Below are positions 8,805 through 16,347 of a stretch of DNA of 64,000 nucleotides, in pieces. Source of the DNA: G963665185 sp963665185 (GTDB taxonomy: Bacteria > Desulfobacterota > Desulfovibrionia > Desulfovibrionales > Desulfovibrionaceae); assembly GCA_963665185.2 (NCBI GenBank), contig CAXXPO010000021.1, forward strand, positions 62,001 through 126,000. The letters are read 5' to 3'. Within the stretch, counting starts at the first letter, position 1. Every line of letters begins with the position of its first letter. Position numbers and translations under genes: made by a program. Under the pieces are notes generated by a model, which saw only the letters and a list, made by a program, of their open reading frames with translations, was not told the DNA's origin and searched no databases.

Positions 8805-8876
8805 TTGAATTTTTCTTGCGCCTTGCTTTCAATCCTCTCTCAGCAGCCTGCCAGAGTGCACTTTGCACCCAACCTG
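8805..8876. repeat. Dispersed intergenic repeat, copy A
   Basis: This 72-bp segment matches 43654-43726 at roughly four of five positions with one single-base gap. The shared core includes GCGCCTTGCTTTCAA and CAGCCTG. It is followed at once by the complement of CAGCCTG, giving a hairpin. Both copies lie between genes. Confidence 0.7.
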
Positions 8877-8885
8877 GCAGGCTGC
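8843..8885 (-). terminator. Hairpin behind the receiver operon
   Basis: Perfect 12-bp arms (8843-8854 with 8874-8885) with a 19-base loop, 12 bp beyond the stop of the last receiver gene on the minus strand. No T tract follows, so it may stabilise the 3' end rather than terminate on its own. Confidence 0.5.
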
Positions 8886-8896
8886 GTCGCTTGAAT

Positions 8897-9283
8897 TTAT
8901 CGTCCGGCCATGGCTCGGCGGATGCTCTTAATGATGTCGTCAAGTTCGCTGGGTTTGACCAGATAGTCGAAGGCGCCAAGCTTGAGGCACTGCTTTGCCT
9001 CGGCCTCGCCTCCGTGTCCGGTGAGGATGATGACCTTGAGTCGGGGGTCCATTATTTTGCAAACCTTGAGCGTTTCGATCCCATCCACATCTTCCATCTT
9101 CAGGTCCAGGAGAACGACGTCGAAATCCTGTTCGCGCAAGGTCTGAATGGCTTGGCGTCCGCTGTTGGCCACGCTTGTGGTCACTCCCCGGACTTCGAGC
9201 CGTTTGGACAGTGCCTTGGTGTAGGACGCTTCGTCGTCCACAATAAGCACCCGGACAGGAAAATCGACTTTTTCCGGACTCAT
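8897..9283 (-). CDS. Single-domain response regulator
   Basis: A 128-residue receiver domain with acidic residues VDDE, phosphoacceptor Asp in LLDLKMEDVDG (about residue 59), switch Thr in ILTGHGG and Lys in LVKPSE. All key residues are intact. It overlaps the preceding receiver gene by four bases (ATGA type), and both follow the histidine kinase gene. The trio is most simply read as kinase plus two phosphate acceptors. With no DNA-binding output, the effect must pass through protein contact. Confidence 0.9.
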   Translation of the reverse strand: MSPEKVDFPVRVLIVDDEASYTKALSKRLEVRGVTTSVANSGRQAIQTLREQDFDVVLLDLKMEDVDGIETLKVCKIMDPRLKVIILTGHGGEAEAKQCLKLGAFDYLVKPSELDDIIKSIRRAMAGR

Positions 9284-9714
9284 CCCGCGTACCTGTTGGT
9301 GATTTCCTTGAGTTGGGCCTGCATGATCTTTTCTTCATGCAACGCCTTTTTTTCTTTTGCCTGGCCCACGACCCGGATCAGGTTGTCGATGTCGCAGGGC
9401 TTCATCAGGTAGTCGAACGCGCCTTTTTTCATGCCGTCTATGGCGGTTTCAATGGTGGCGTGGCCTGTCAGCATGACCACCTCCGCCAGGGGAAAACGCG
9501 TGCGGATTTCCTGGAGGGCCTGGACTCCGTCCATGCCGGGCATCTTCACGTCCAGTATAACCACGTCGATGGTGTCGTCCTCTCCCAGAATTTCAAGGGC
9601 CTTGGCACCGCTGTCCGCAGTGCGCACGTCCAGATTGCGGGAGGAGAGTCTTTTCTCCATTATGGCCAGAAAACTCGTCTCATCGTCAACCAGAAGTACC
9701 TTGGCGATGCTCAT
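9280..9714 (-). CDS. Single-domain response regulator with C-terminal helix
   Basis: A 144-residue receiver: VDDE pair, phosphoacceptor Asp in ILDVKMPGMDG, Thr in MLTGHAT and Lys in LMKPCD. Residues from about 118 form an extra charged helix (AKEKKALHEEKIM) that is not part of the receiver fold and may mediate dimerisation or partner binding. It starts 25 bases behind the kinase stop and overlaps the next receiver. Its sequence resembles the receiver domains of NtrC-like activators, but no AAA+ domain is attached. Confidence 0.9.
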   Translation of the reverse strand: MSIAKVLLVDDETSFLAIMEKRLSSRNLDVRTADSGAKALEILGEDDTIDVVILDVKMPGMDGVQALQEIRTRFPLAEVVMLTGHATIETAIDGMKKGAFDYLMKPCDIDNLIRVVGQAKEKKALHEEKIMQAQLKEITNRYAG

Positions 9715-9739
9715 GCTATGTCTCCCATTGCTATGAGTT

Positions 9740-11467
9740 TCATTGATCTTTTGCGGAAATCGGGATGCTCACATGGAACACCGTGCCCACGTTGACCTCG
9801 CTTTCCACGGTTATTTCCCCACCCATCTTGTTCACCACGCCGAAGCAGATGGCCAACCCGAGGCCAGTGCCCTTGCCCACAGGCTTGGTGGTGTAGAATG
9901 GTTCGAATATGCGGGCCAGATTCGCCGGGGCAATGCCCTGCCCGCTGTCTTCAACGTCAATGACAATGTTCTCGTCCTGGCGTCTGGCCCGCACGATGAT
10001 GCGTCCTTCTTCCTTGGTTATGGCGTCGATGGCATTGTTCATGAGGTTGAGAATGACCTGTTGCAATTCAGTGGACGAGGCCATTATGGCCGGGAGTCCC
10101 GGCTCGAATTCCTTTTCCACGGTGATGTTGTTGAAACGTGCTTTTTGTGCCGTGAGGGCTATCATCTCCTGGAGCAGGGCCACCACGTCCACTTCGTTGA
10201 CGCGCGGGTCCGTGCGCCGGGCAAAGCTCAGGAGCTTGTGGGTGATTTCCTTGCAGCGCCTTCCCTGGATGTTGATTTCGTTCAGGGATTCGTTGATCTC
10301 GTTCATCCCGTCTTCTTTCTTGTAGTCGCCCAGCTTGATGAGGTCCTGAATCCATCCTGCTGATTCGATCATGATGGCCACGGGATTGTTTATCTCGTGC
10401 GCGATGCCTGCGGCCAGTTCGCCGATGGCGGCGAGCTTGCCGGTTTCAACCATCTGCTTCTGCATTACTTCCTGGGTCTTTTCCGCCGTGCAGAGCTTGC
10501 GCAACATGCGTGTGGACAGGTAGGCCACGGTGAGTACTATGCACAATGCGCCGAAGATGGTGATGGCCAATCCGGCGATCCGGGCGTTGTACAGGCTGAC
10601 CAGGGCGTCGCTTTTGAGCTGCTGGAAGACGAGAATCCAGTCGCTGCTTTTCAGGGGAGCGGACACCAGCAGGTATGCCTTGCCGTTGCTGGCGGTATGT
10701 TCCCTGAGAATGGGCTTTGTGTCGGTATGGGGAGTGTTTGCCAGCAGGCTGATGATGGACGGGTCCACCGCGATGTCGCTGCGGCGTTGGGTCTGAAAAT
10801 GACCGTCCCGGCTGATGACGAAGGCCGCGCCGGTTTCACCGATGCGGATGCCTTTGACCAGGGCGTTGAAGTCCGCAAAGTTGATCGTGGCCCGCAAAAG
10901 CCATGGCTGTTCATTGTGGATGAGCTGCGAAGTGACGATGAAATGCGGGATGCGCCGGATTCCCAGGAACACGTTGCTGATATAGCTTTCGCGTTGTATT
11001 GCCTGCCGGAACCATTCGGCATCGGCGTAGTTTGCCTCGCCCAGCTTGTAGGGTCCGGCATAGGCAACCTGGTTTCCCTTGGGGTCTATGAGCCCGATGT
11101 CGTCGAACACGCCGGGATAAACTGTCTTCAGGCTGCCCAGACGGGTTTCCAGGCTTTGCGGACGCATAAGGTCGTCCACCCCGCAGGATATGGTGATCAT
11201 GCGGATGTTGGCCTGGCGTTCGGTCAGGTAGACGTCGATGTCCCGCGCATTGCGTTCCACAAACGCCTTGAGATAGTCGTTGACCTTCTCGGAGTAGGCC
11301 GTGTCGAAGAAGGAGTAGAGCACCCATGTGCTCAGGAAAAGGGCGGTAAGGGACACCAGGATGGACATGAACATCATGCGCCGTCCCAGGCTTATGCCTG
11401 TCATGTCCTGCCGGGCTTCGGCTTCCGTCTGTTTGGAGAAACCGACGCTTCTTTTTTCGCCAGCCAT
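9740..11467 (-). CDS. Membrane-bound sensor histidine kinase with dCache domain
   Basis: A 575-residue kinase. A first membrane helix spans roughly residues 30-52, followed by an extracytoplasmic double-Cache sensor (features such as YADAEWFRQA and FVISRDGHFQ) to about residue 290, and a second membrane helix near 296-318. No HAMP domain is evident; a short linker leads to the HisKA box with the phosphorylated His in GIAHEINNP and the HATPase_c domain with NLMNNAIDAI, DSGQGI and GKGTGLGLA. The dCache type usually binds small organic acids or amino acids; the neighbouring SLC13-type permease suggests a carboxylate or inorganic anion signal, but this is inference. Confidence 0.9.
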   Translation of the reverse strand: MAGEKRSVGFSKQTEAEARQDMTGISLGRRMMFMSILVSLTALFLSTWVLYSFFDTAYSEKVNDYLKAFVERNARDIDVYLTERQANIRMITISCGVDDLMRPQSLETRLGSLKTVYPGVFDDIGLIDPKGNQVAYAGPYKLGEANYADAEWFRQAIQRESYISNVFLGIRRIPHFIVTSQLIHNEQPWLLRATINFADFNALVKGIRIGETGAAFVISRDGHFQTQRRSDIAVDPSIISLLANTPHTDTKPILREHTASNGKAYLLVSAPLKSSDWILVFQQLKSDALVSLYNARIAGLAITIFGALCIVLTVAYLSTRMLRKLCTAEKTQEVMQKQMVETGKLAAIGELAAGIAHEINNPVAIMIESAGWIQDLIKLGDYKKEDGMNEINESLNEINIQGRRCKEITHKLLSFARRTDPRVNEVDVVALLQEMIALTAQKARFNNITVEKEFEPGLPAIMASSTELQQVILNLMNNAIDAITKEEGRIIVRARRQDENIVIDVEDSGQGIAPANLARIFEPFYTTKPVGKGTGLGLAICFGVVNKMGGEITVESEVNVGTVFHVSIPISAKDQ

Positions 11468-11822
11468 ATGACATCCCCCTGTATCTCAGGGTTACGGGTT
11501 GGTCCGGTGGGTACGCGCCAAATGTGCGAAGTCCGACCAGCCCCGTTACCAAAAACGTGGGTCAAATGCCGCAGCCGCCAAGATAAAGGTCCCTCCCCAG
11601 TTTCCTTTTCCAGCTTCTGTCACGCTCATTCTGTTTGTTCGGAAAGTATGTTTTACAGAAAAAACATACTCTCCAAAAGGTCGCATTGCAAAAAGAACAC
11701 TCCCCGTCCTGGCGCGTCGCCTGTGGAGCAACGCGGTCAAGGGCAAAGGTCGCCTTCCGGTAACGGGTTCGATCGTTTTCGTCGGGCGGCCAGCTGCTTT
11801 TGTTGCGGTCGTCTTCGCCGCA
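11468..11822. other. Region upstream of the histidine kinase operon
   Basis: About 355 bp between the beta-helix gene and the kinase gene, both on the minus strand. It contains an inverted repeat at 11646-11669 and no gene I can support. It probably carries a separate promoter for the kinase and its two receivers. Confidence 0.45.
11646..11669. repeat. Inverted repeat upstream of the kinase operon
   Basis: GTATGTTTT and its complement AAAACATAC with a six-base centre, about 180 bp before the kinase start. It could be an operator, or a terminator of the upstream beta-helix gene. Confidence 0.35.
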
Positions 11823-13256
11823 TTACTCCGGGTCGATCGGTCCGATGGTCATGTTCGGACACATGCCCCGCATGTCGCTGTCGTGGTAGGCCTGCATCAG
11901 GTTGAACGACACCTGCTGCGTTGTTTGCGCATGGCCTGCGGTTTCCGGGCTGCCGTCGTAATACGCGCCATTGGCTTCCAGGATGTGTTCGATACGGTGC
12001 TGGAAGCCTTCCACGAATTTAGCGCCACTGCCCTGGAATTCCATGCGGCCCAGGCTCAGCGATTTGGCCTGCCCCAGTTCTTTCAGTGATATGGAATTGA
12101 ATTCCAGGTCTTCCGGGGTGGAGATGTATCCCCATACCAGGTGGTCGTCGGGCACGTTGATGGGTTCCGCCGCATCGATGATGGTGTGGGGCATCACGAT
12201 GCAGTTGCGTCCGATGGAGATGCGGGCCTCGGGCGTGCCGTGCACAAAGGAGTTGAAGCCCACGAAGGTTTTGCGGCCCAGGTCGCTGTTGATGACCTTT
12301 CCGCCGTGCGCGGTGACGTTGAGACCCTCGTAGGTGGAATTGATGATGTAGCAGTTTTCCTGGGCATTGGAGCCGTCGCCCAGCGTGGAGTCTTCAATGT
12401 ATGCGCGTTGGGCGACCAGCACGTTTTCGCCCAGCGCGTTTTGTCCTTTGTAGACGGCGTAGGGGTTGGCGTAGGCTTCGTCCGGTATGGCGCAGGATAT
12501 GACCGGGTGCACCGCCGTGTACACGGATTCGAAATCTTCCTTGCGGTTTTCCACAAAGTCCATGAACAGGCCCTGCGGGCGGTTGTCCGCATCCAGGGTG
12601 ATGTATTTTCCCAGCACCACGGGGTCGTGGCGGTAGGAAAATTCAAAAGCGCCGGGCAGGCGTATCCAGACGCAGCCGGGATCCACGTGTTTGCCTGTGA
12701 GTTCCCCGGCCTGCACGTAGGAATACGCGCCTATGGAGCAGGAGCGGAACGTGGACAGGTCCACCGTGGCGAACGGGCCGATGAAGCAGCCCTCCACCGA
12801 TGTGCCATGGATGTTGGCGTATTGCATGGACAAGGTGTTCAGGATCTTGAAAACCTCCACGTTTTCCGGGTCGTGCGAGTTGTTGTGCACCAGGGTTTTC
12901 ACCAGGAAGCTGTGGCGTATGGCAATGCGTTCGTCGGCAAAAAGGCGGACCTTGTGGCTGTTGATGTCCACGATATCGCCCTTGCGTTTGAGTTCATCGC
13001 CGCGGATGTCGCTTTTGTAGAGCACGGAATGGTCTATTTCCGTGCGGCCCAGAAAATAGGTCCCGGCCAGGCTGGAATACGTGAATTTGAAAGACAGGGG
13101 ATGCTGCGTGGTGAGCGCGTAGAATGCATAATACAGGGCGTGGCTGTCCAGGGGGATCTGCCCTTCGATGTACTGGCGGGCGTCGAATCCCGGGTAGCGG
13201 AGGTTTATGTTCACTCGTGCGACGATATGGTCGAGAAGTTTGCTGAGTGTTTTCAT
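11823..13256 (-). CDS. Left-handed beta-helix (hexapeptide-repeat) protein of unknown function
   Basis: A 477-residue protein. The central part, roughly residues 155-380, shows the hexapeptide pattern of a left-handed beta helix: CFIGPFATVDLSTF, CSIGAYSYVQ, LGENVLVAQRAYIEDSTLG and ISIGRNCIVMPHTIID. This fold is common in acyl- and nucleotidyl-transferases, but I see no clear catalytic His motif to assign a reaction. The N-terminal 100 residues and the C-terminal helical region do not match a family I recognise. The start at 13256 follows AAGGGA. It lies 73 bp behind the permease gene, with a GC-rich hairpin between, and probably belongs to that operon. Confidence 0.65.
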   Translation of the reverse strand: MKTLSKLLDHIVARVNINLRYPGFDARQYIEGQIPLDSHALYYAFYALTTQHPLSFKFTYSSLAGTYFLGRTEIDHSVLYKSDIRGDELKRKGDIVDINSHKVRLFADERIAIRHSFLVKTLVHNNSHDPENVEVFKILNTLSMQYANIHGTSVEGCFIGPFATVDLSTFRSCSIGAYSYVQAGELTGKHVDPGCVWIRLPGAFEFSYRHDPVVLGKYITLDADNRPQGLFMDFVENRKEDFESVYTAVHPVISCAIPDEAYANPYAVYKGQNALGENVLVAQRAYIEDSTLGDGSNAQENCYIINSTYEGLNVTAHGGKVINSDLGRKTFVGFNSFVHGTPEARISIGRNCIVMPHTIIDAAEPINVPDDHLVWGYISTPEDLEFNSISLKELGQAKSLSLGRMEFQGSGAKFVEGFQHRIEHILEANGAYYDGSPETAGHAQTTQQVSFNLMQAYHDSDMRGMCPNMTIGPIDPE

Positions 13257-13292
13257 GCGGCATGGTCCCTTTCGTTGGAGCGTTGGTGAAGT

Positions 13293-13314
13293 GCCGGGGG
13301 CCAAGGCCCCCGGC
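13293..13314 (-). terminator. GC-rich hairpin between permease and beta-helix genes
   Basis: Perfect 10-bp arms (13293-13302, 13305-13314) with a two-base loop, 16 bp beyond the permease stop. No T tract follows, so partial termination or mRNA protection is more likely than a full stop. Confidence 0.5.
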
Positions 13315-13329
13315 GCGATCAGTCGGCAA

Positions 13330-14796
13330 CTACGGGGTTGGAACGGTTACGGGCATTCCCATGAGAGGCCAGATGACATAGGCAGCCAGACCAATAACAA
13401 CCATGAGCATGATACTCGCTGGAATGCCGTAGGTAAAGAATTCACCAGTGGTGAATTGTCCGGAATCGTAGGCAATGGCGTTGGGAGCCGCGCCGACCAG
13501 AAGCAGGAAGGGCATGCCGGCGGTGGCCAGGGAGGCGTACAGGATGACGTCGGGAGCCACGTTGAGATACGGGGCTATGACAAGGGCCACCGGCAGGGAT
13601 ATGGCAATGGCCGCCACGTTCATGATGAAGTTGGTCATGATCATGACGAAGAAGGCGATGCTCAGGACGAAGACGAACCAGTTGGCTTCTTGGAACATGG
13701 CCAGCCAGTTGACGGCCATCCACTTGGCAGCTCCGGTCTCCCAGAGGCAGAAGCCGATGCTCATGGCTCCGGCAAAGAGCAGGATGATGTTCCATGGAAT
13801 GTCTTCCAGATCCTTGAGATCGAGAATCTTGAAGACGAAGAACAGCACGCTGGAGACCAGGATGAGAGCGGTTTTGTCGATGGCCTTGAGCTCGGGGACA
13901 AAGGCCCGCAGGCTCATGAGCACGATGATGCCGCCCACGATGACGGCGGCCATGATTTCGTTGCGGGTCAGCGGTCCCATCTTGGAATTGAGTTCGCGGG
14001 CTTTTTCACGCAGGCCTGGAATGGTGGCTTTTTCCGGCTTGAGAACAATCATGAAGAATCCCCAGAGCAGAAAAACCATGAGCCAGCCGATGGGGAACAT
14101 GTACCAGGTCAGTTCGAAAAAGCCGATCTCGCGGTGAACCACTTCCTTGAAAAATCCCAAGGCAACCGCGCCGCGGGCCGCGCCCAAAAGGGTGACTATG
14201 GACCCGGCGCCGGCCACGTAGGCCATGCCAATGAACAGCCCTTTGCCGAATTTGGTGGGTTTTTTGCCTTCGCCGTACAGGCTGTAGATGGCCAGCAGCA
14301 GCGGGTAGATGGTTGCAGCCACGGCGGTGTGTGCCATGATGTGCGTGAGCAGGGCGGTTACGACGAAAACGCCCAGATAGATATTGCTGGTCTTTTCACC
14401 GACGATGTCGAGCATTTTGTAGGCCAGGCGCTTGGTCAGGCCGGTCTTGGTGAAAACCAGGCCGATCATGATGGAGGCGAAAATGAACAGGACCGAGGGG
14501 TCCATGAAATCCTTGAAGGCCACGTTGGCCGGGCGGATGAGGAACATGACCTGGAGAATGCCGATGAGCAGACTGGTCACGCCGATGGGCACGACCTCGA
14601 AGACCCACCAGATGCCGGCGATGAGGAATACGGCCAGGGCGCCCTTGCCTTCGCGGGTAAGCACGAAATGCTCGCCCAGCGGGTCGATGGCGTCGGGCAG
14701 GGGAGGGCAGTAATACATTATACAGAATATGGTCACGCCCAGAAGCATGAACACCAGTCGTTTCCAGTTGAATGCAGTGGTTTGTGCCGAATCCAT
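13330..14796 (-). CDS. SLC13/DASS-type anion permease
   Basis: A 488-residue protein with about twelve hydrophobic segments and the general layout of the divalent anion:sodium symporter family, which moves sulfate, phosphate or dicarboxylates. Recognisable regions are GIWWVFEVVPIGVTSLLIG near the N terminus, MAHTAVAATIYPLLLAI, and LLFAGAMSIGFCLWETG in the second half. The SNT signature of well-studied members is not conserved: the second repeat reads TNFIMNVAAIAI. The substrate is therefore open. The gene sits between a CBS-pair gene (32 bp upstream) and a beta-helix gene, an arrangement that suggests regulation by a nucleotide-sensing partner. Confidence 0.85.
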   Translation of the reverse strand: MDSAQTTAFNWKRLVFMLLGVTIFCIMYYCPPLPDAIDPLGEHFVLTREGKGALAVFLIAGIWWVFEVVPIGVTSLLIGILQVMFLIRPANVAFKDFMDPSVLFIFASIMIGLVFTKTGLTKRLAYKMLDIVGEKTSNIYLGVFVVTALLTHIMAHTAVAATIYPLLLAIYSLYGEGKKPTKFGKGLFIGMAYVAGAGSIVTLLGAARGAVALGFFKEVVHREIGFFELTWYMFPIGWLMVFLLWGFFMIVLKPEKATIPGLREKARELNSKMGPLTRNEIMAAVIVGGIIVLMSLRAFVPELKAIDKTALILVSSVLFFVFKILDLKDLEDIPWNIILLFAGAMSIGFCLWETGAAKWMAVNWLAMFQEANWFVFVLSIAFFVMIMTNFIMNVAAIAISLPVALVIAPYLNVAPDVILYASLATAGMPFLLLVGAAPNAIAYDSGQFTTGEFFTYGIPASIMLMVVIGLAAYVIWPLMGMPVTVPTP

Positions 14797-14828
14797 TTTT
14801 CCAACCTCCGTTCTTGCGCTGAACCGGG

Positions 14829-15377
14829 TTACTTGGTCCCGCAGCCAAGCATGCGGGTTCTGATCTCTTCAAAGACGTCGCCGAAACGGAGCACGCCCGT
14901 CACCTCGCCGTCGCCGTCACGTACCAGCAGGGGCTGGTGCACACCCACGACATAACGGTGGATTGCCCTCTCCAGGTCATCATTTTCCGCAACGAACTCG
15001 CCTTCCTTGGGGATGTGCATGACGTCAAGCACACTGGTTTCCGCCCCACGCTTGCAAAGTGTTTCCAACGAATCGGACCAAAGGTCGAACTCACGGAAAA
15101 TCGCGGCCACATATTCGTTGGTAAGAACCTCGTGCTCCACCTTGCCGTTGAGGAGCCGTTTATAACTTGGTTCAAGCGCCTGGAAAATGTCCACCATGGT
15201 TACTTTTCCCATAAGTTTCCCTGTCTCGCCAATCACCAGTACGTCGCGGTGGGCGTGTTGACGGTCCGCCTTGGCGGCAAGGTCTGCCTGCAGGGCGAAG
15301 AACACATCCAGCAGCGTGGCCGTTTGCGGAACGGTCACGTACTGGTCCACCGGAATCATGATTTCTTTTACTTTCAT
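14829..15377 (-). CDS. CBS-domain pair protein
   Basis: A 182-residue cytoplasmic protein with two CBS motifs: the first starts KEIMIPVDQYVTVPQTA and includes GKLMGKVTMVDI; the second has SVLDVMHIPKEGEFV and ends QPLLVRDGDGEVTGVLRFGD. CBS pairs bind adenosyl nucleotides and often gate transporters or enzymes. With the SLC13-type permease 32 bp downstream, control of that permease is a reasonable inference. The start at 15377 has AAGG six bases upstream; an ATG two codons earlier is too close to the ribosome site. Confidence 0.85.
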   Translation of the reverse strand: MKVKEIMIPVDQYVTVPQTATLLDVFFALQADLAAKADRQHAHRDVLVIGETGKLMGKVTMVDIFQALEPSYKRLLNGKVEHEVLTNEYVAAIFREFDLWSDSLETLCKRGAETSVLDVMHIPKEGEFVAENDDLERAIHRYVVGVHQPLLVRDGDGEVTGVLRFGDVFEEIRTRMLGCGTK

Positions 15378-15405
15378 AACCATCCTTCCTGCTGATGGAT
15401 TGGGA

Positions 15406-15792
15406 CTATGGCGTTGTGCTGTCCGGCGTTTCATTGCCCAGACGAAGCGCGGCGGCGAGAATGCCTTCCAGTTCTCCCATGTCCACGGGCGTGGCGATTT
15501 CCGTCAGCGCGCCGTGTTTCATGGCGTCCATGGAAAGGTGGACGTCGCCAGAATGATTGATGAGTACGACAGGGGCGTTCGGGCACAGTTTCCGGACTTC
15601 CGGGATGAATGGCAGACGTGTCTGTTCCCGGCTGGAAAGCCCGAGGAGAATTGCCTGTGTTTTTTCCCGGCATGCCAGGCTCCGGGCCTCGTCGAGGTCG
15701 CCGGTGTCCTGCACGGCAATGCCTTTTTTGCGCAATTGGAGCGCAAGACTGCTGCGAAACGCCGTGTCGCTGTCAACAATCAGCACGTTCAT
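15406..15792 (-). CDS. Degenerate (pseudo-)receiver domain protein
   Basis: A 128-residue protein with the receiver fold pattern, NVLIVDSDTAFRSSLALQL at the start and a terminal helix ending DMGELEGILAAALRLG. The usual phosphoacceptor Asp is replaced by Gly (ILLGLSSRE where receivers have LLDL), and the conserved Lys before the last strand is replaced by Thr (IATPVD). It is therefore unlikely to be phosphorylated in the normal way and may respond to a ligand or to protein contact. It is the first gene behind a predicted sigma-54 promoter and is followed by the CBS gene after 28 bp. An alternative start at 15819 would add nine residues. Confidence 0.75.
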   Translation of the reverse strand: MNVLIVDSDTAFRSSLALQLRKKGIAVQDTGDLDEARSLACREKTQAILLGLSSREQTRLPFIPEVRKLCPNAPVVLINHSGDVHLSMDAMKHGALTEIATPVDMGELEGILAAALRLGNETPDSTTP

Positions 15793-15847
15793 GTCCCAGT
15801 TGTTCCTTTGGATGTTCACCGGTTAACCCAAACCGGCAGACAAGGAA

Positions 15848-15866
15848 GGGCAAAGAACATGCCGTA
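15848..15866 (-). promoter_or_regulatory. Predicted sigma-54 promoter of the permease operon
   Basis: On the minus strand the sequence CGGCATG-TTCT-TTGCC has GG and GC exactly ten bases apart, as in the -24/-12 consensus. It lies about 58 bases before the pseudo-receiver start, inside an AT-rich intergenic region. The next gene upstream on the same strand pair is a sigma-54 activator. Confidence 0.6.
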
Positions 15867-16007
15867 AAATGATTTTATAATGAAAACGGTATGTTATGTT
15901 TTTAGGCTGATGGCGGCTTTAGGATTGAGAATTAAAATAAGACATTTTGAATCATATAGCATCTCCGCCTATGAATCATTATGGAACAATTATAAACAAT
16001 TTCAGTG

Positions 16008-16343
16008 TCACACATTGTCGCCGGAGTGCAGCTCCCCTGCAAGATGGGCAACCACGGCGGCTTCGGCCGTGCCGACCACGTCGTCATACATGCGCACTCC
16101 CTTCCATTGCAGAAAATCATAGTATTCGCCTTCAATACCCGCGCATATCACGGTCTTGATGCCTTCGGTTATGACCAGCCGGCAGACCGCCTCGGGCGAG
16201 GCGCTGTCCAGCACCACCAGCTTGTCCTCACGCGCCACCACGTCCTGGCCGTGGCGCACCACGGTCACGATGAGCACGTCTGTCGCCAGGTCGAAACGCG
16301 GGGCGATGTCCGCGTCGAGCAGGGGGATGAGAATTTTTTCCAT
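16008..16343 (-). CDS. NifX/NafY-like dinitrogenase cofactor-type domain protein
   Basis: A 111-residue single-domain protein of the family named for dinitrogenase iron-molybdenum cofactor biosynthesis. Typical parts are the start KILIPLLDADIAPRFDLATD and the stretch CRLVITEGIKTVICAGIEGEYYDFL. Such small proteins bind metal-sulfur clusters or molybdenum-type cofactors; many occur in organisms or loci without nitrogenase. It begins four bases behind the stop of the sigma-54 activator gene, so both are probably one operon and it may act as a cofactor or metal sensor for that regulator. No other nif genes are in the window. Confidence 0.8.
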   Translation of the reverse strand: MEKILIPLLDADIAPRFDLATDVLIVTVVRHGQDVVAREDKLVVLDSASPEAVCRLVITEGIKTVICAGIEGEYYDFLQWKGVRMYDDVVGTAEAAVVAHLAGELHSGDNV

Positions 16344-16347
16344 AATA

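Larger units (their letters stand above)
8487..8896. other. Intergenic region holding a dispersed repeat copy
   Basis: About 410 bp between the sugar porter start and the end of a receiver gene on the same strand. The right part holds a 72-bp repeat with a second copy near 43.7 kb, ending in a strong hairpin. The middle contains runs of G and C but no gene I can support. Confidence 0.5.

Noticed and set aside
13207..14955. Open frame on the plus strand opposite the SLC13-type permease
   Set aside because: Rich in His, Gly and Asp as expected from an antisense reading of a membrane protein; no homology seen.
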